From NCBI RefSeq assembly GCF_000208745.1, contig NC_030854.1:21448297-21512296 (forward strand): a stretch of DNA of 64,000 nt, in the 5' to 3' direction. Below, piece by piece: positions 61,497 to 64,000 of this stretch. The notes under the pieces were generated by a model, which worked only from the letters and a program-made list of their open reading frames with translations, searched no databases and was not told the DNA's origin. Made by a program: the position numbers and the translations under genes. Position 1 is the first letter of the stretch. Each line of letters starts with the position of its first letter. This DNA is from Theobroma cacao. Its lineage: Eukaryota > Streptophyta > Magnoliopsida > Malvales > Malvaceae.

Positions 61497-61807
61497 TGTT
61501 GGTCCCAAAGAATGTGCTAGAGGGGGGGGGGGTTGAATAGCACTTTTGGAATGACACTAAAATTCCTTCCAAGTAAAAAGATGATTAAAGGAATTTGAAA
61601 ATGGAAGTTTAAAGCTTTCTGGAGGAATGATTTAAGTGCCAAGAGTAAGAAGAAAATAAAAGAAGGTAGACAAAACACAATGATTTATAGTGGTTTGGTT
61701 CTCTTGACCTACATCCACTACCTTGATTTCCCAATCAAGAATTTTCAAACAAATTCACTAAAATAAGTGGAATTCCCAAGCTTCAGCCAAGCTTTTACAA
61801 TGTCTTT

Positions 61808-61945
61808 TCACAAACTCAGCCATAACCTTTAACAATGATTTTTCACGGGATCAACCAAAACCCAAAATGACTTTCCAAAGGCTCAACCACAACCTTTAAC
61901 AATGGTTTTTCACAAGATCAACCAAAACCCAAAAACTAACTTTTC
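61808..61945 (+). repeat. 66-bp tandem duplication in repeat D
   Basis: CCTTTAACAATGRTTTTTCAC plus the GATCAACCAAAACCC block, in two copies offset by 66. Confidence 0.8.
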
Positions 61946-62310
61946 TAAGGCTAAGTTAGAACCTACCACAAAGACCAAGCTAACCCAAGCTTGATCAACC
62001 CCTTAGAGTGTCTCTCAGACTCTAAGTAAATAGAAAATGAAGAAAAGATGAAGTACAATTGATCACCTAACTGATCTAAGATGTACAAAGTTAAGTTCAA
62101 ACACTTTTTCAAAGGATGGGAGTGAAATACAAGTGTAAAGATAATGTTTTTGGTCTTCGAAGCTCAAAATCACTATAGATGGCTTATCTATCTTGTTTTT
62201 GACTGTTAGAGAGGCTTTAAATACTTGCAAAATCAATTCTGGCCGTTGGAGACAGAAACTAGCTGTTTCTAGCCATTATTTTGTCCTTATGTGCTTAAAT
62301 TCAAATTTTC

Positions 62311-62600
62311 TGGCAGTGTGCTCTTAGTCAACTAACATACGTCTTATTCGATTAAGTCGCCTCTATCTTTTAACCCAAATTTTGGCAGTAAGCTCTTAGT
62401 CGACTAACAATGCTTCTTAGTTGATTAAGTTCTTTCTGTCTTGTAATCCAAATTTCTGGCAATAGGCTCTTAGTCGACTAACCATCCTTCTTGGTCGACT
62501 AAGTCTTCTCTGTTTTGCAATCTGCTCTTGAAATAGCCAACTTCATTTTTAAATTTTAGTTGACTAACTCCCATCATCATCCGACTAAGAGGCTTCTGTT
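62311..62600 (+). repeat. Tandem array with TTAGTCGACTAA palindrome in repeat D
   Basis: About four diverged units of roughly 70 bp with the pattern GGCAATAGGCTCTTAGTCGACTAAC, then a CTTCTTRGTYGAYTAAG half. The 12-bp palindrome recurs in each unit. Confidence 0.8.
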
Positions 62601-63877
62601 TTTTGACTCAATTGTAACTCTTTCTTCTTTGCTTGTTTAACCAATTAACCCATCTTGCAACTGAACAAGCATCTTGACTTGCTTACAAATACCAAATATA
62701 TTAATGATTTAAGCTTTCTCTTGCACACTTAAACAATATAATTAGACATCAATGAATGGAAATATTTTGCTATCATAAAAAATATATAGAGTCAACATTC
62801 TCTATCTTTTATTTTTGATGATCACAAAACACTCCAAGATTAAGAATGCAATGTTTATGTTCAATATGAATGCTTCAAATCTTTATGCATAATGAGGTGC
62901 TCCCCCTTAGTCAATTCATCACTTTTCTTTACATAATATTCAACAAAACCAAAACTAAGCATCACACACATAAATTAAACATGAAGACCTATTTAACTCT
63001 ATTTGATTTAGTCTTCCTTCTATCCTTTTTCTTTTTCATTATTAAACAAGATATTCAAAACTCCTCCTTAATGAATGCATCAAGATTTTTCTTTAATCTT
63101 TAAATCAAACTTTAATGAATGAGAATCATAAGCACTCATACACCTAAGTCATACAAGATTATATATATAGTTCAATAACTTCAAGAGTCAACCTTGTGTC
63201 AATGTAAGAACAAGTGTATAGGAGTTAAATCATTTCAAGAAATTGTCAAGGATTACTAAAATAATGCTCAAGCAAATTTGATCATTTTGTCATAATCAAA
63301 ACTATAATAATTTTAAAGCGAACAATCTCCCCTTTTTTGATATGACAAAACTATGAGCATAATTTGCATTTGAAATGATTTTAAAATCTCCCCCTCAACA
63401 TATGCATAAAATTAAATTTGCTCATAAATCTTCTCCCCTTTTTTGTTATATCAAAAAGGTTAAGAAGAGTAAGCATTAAACACTTAAGCTCAAGAAATAA
63501 TGGTTAGCAAAATCCATCAAGGATATAAGCGTTAAGACCATGAATATGTAACCATAAAGTCTCCAAGTCATCATATATATGCACTTAATATCTTCAACCA
63601 AGTCATTAAGAAATATACCCATTAAGCACATTCAACTATTAATTCATCAAAAGAATCATCAATAACAAAGCCACATGTATATATATCTGTAAGGGAAATG
63701 TGGACATAATAATTATGAAGTTCAAGAAAGATAATCATAAAGATGTTCAATTAGCACATAAGCCATATTTGAACTCCAATACCAAGTGTTAAAGCTCAAT
63801 ATACCAATTGATAGATATAAGTAAAATATCCCCCTTTGTAAAAGCACAATATCAATTATGAGAGATGGAATCTTTTT

Positions 63878-64000
63878 TGTCACGACCCGAAACTCCCCAT
63901 CGAGCCCGTGACAACCGCCACGAGGCCTCGACAGACATTCTTCACCCCGAATGCCTATCGAAACCCCGTAAGGCTTAGCATCAACTTTCGCATCTCCCCG
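63878..64000 (-). mobile_element. Tekay-type LTR fragment at the window edge
   Basis: TGTCACGACCCGAAACTCCC, the same end type as LTRs A and B, with the CGAGCCCGTGACAACCGCC block that also occurs at 8680. Truncated by the window. Confidence 0.75.

Larger units (their letters stand above)
61497..63877. mobile_element. Unclassified LTR-type repeat D
   Basis: Begins TGTTGGTCCCAAAGAATGTG followed by CTAGAGG and a G run, a start seen in plant LTR repeats. Tracts reading CTCCCCTTTTTTGATATGAC (about 63329) and CTCCCCTTTTTTGTTATATC (about 63431) look like polypurine tracts on the minus strand. No coding region was found. The clade and right border are unknown, and it may hold more than one element. 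Confidence 0.45.

Noticed and set aside
1..64000. tRNA, rRNA or CRISPR arrays
   Set aside because: No cloverleaf-like B-box/A-box pair, rRNA-like block or regular spacer array was recognised. The only tRNA-related signal is the primer-binding site of element B.

Overview
The window looks like nuclear DNA of a dicot plant with a repeat-rich, AT-rich genome. The evidence is GT-AG introns, a plant-type RS-rich protein gene, Ty3/gypsy elements of the Tekay/Del and Tat types, an initiator-Met-tRNA primer-binding site, plant-type Helitron proteins and a fragment of a plant 20S proteasome gene. The species cannot be named from sequence alone. Only one gene appears intact and host-functional: the minus-strand RS-rich protein at the left edge (coding exons at 1-497 and 4001-4133, with a 5' UTR intron reaching about 5311). 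No tRNA, rRNA or CRISPR array was seen.

Layout. 1-5500: start of the RS-rich gene. 5687-7356: a non-autonomous Helitron (H1) with a clear 3' hairpin and CTAG end, built largely of duplicated modules. 8604-21615: a decayed Tat-lineage Ty3/gypsy element with gag, protease and the integrase tail, no reverse transcriptase, and an antisense plant-mobile-domain ORF. Its 5' LTR is split by a 2,955-bp Tekay-type solo LTR (A1); the 3' LTR keeps the matching uninterrupted site. About 22.8-25.7 kb: a second Helitron (H2) with one open ORF and a decayed 3' hairpin.

25.7-60.1 kb is best explained as one Helitron (H3) of about 9 kb, expanded to more than 34 kb by nested insertions. In order these are: solo LTR A2, itself split by a 10.9-kb Tekay element B; solo LTR C; solo LTR E; a 5'-truncated LINE; solo LTR F; and an Athila-like solo LTR. 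Most carry target-site duplications that could be read by eye. Joining the H3 pieces by eye gives an N-terminal ORF relic, a Rep domain with its HUH motif, repeated 30-base AG/GT-flanked modules, and a captured antisense fragment of the proteasome alpha-type-3 (PAG1) gene that keeps its intron.

60.1-64 kb: a truncated LTR of family C, an unclassified LTR-type repeat with a palindrome-bearing tandem array, and the start of another Tekay-type LTR cut by the window edge. Nearly all other open frames in the window are chance frames in AT-rich or LTR DNA. The most notable results are the layered H3 Helitron with gene capture, the recurrent 30-base modules, the antisense plant-mobile-domain ORF in the Tat element, and a palindrome shared by several Tekay LTR families.
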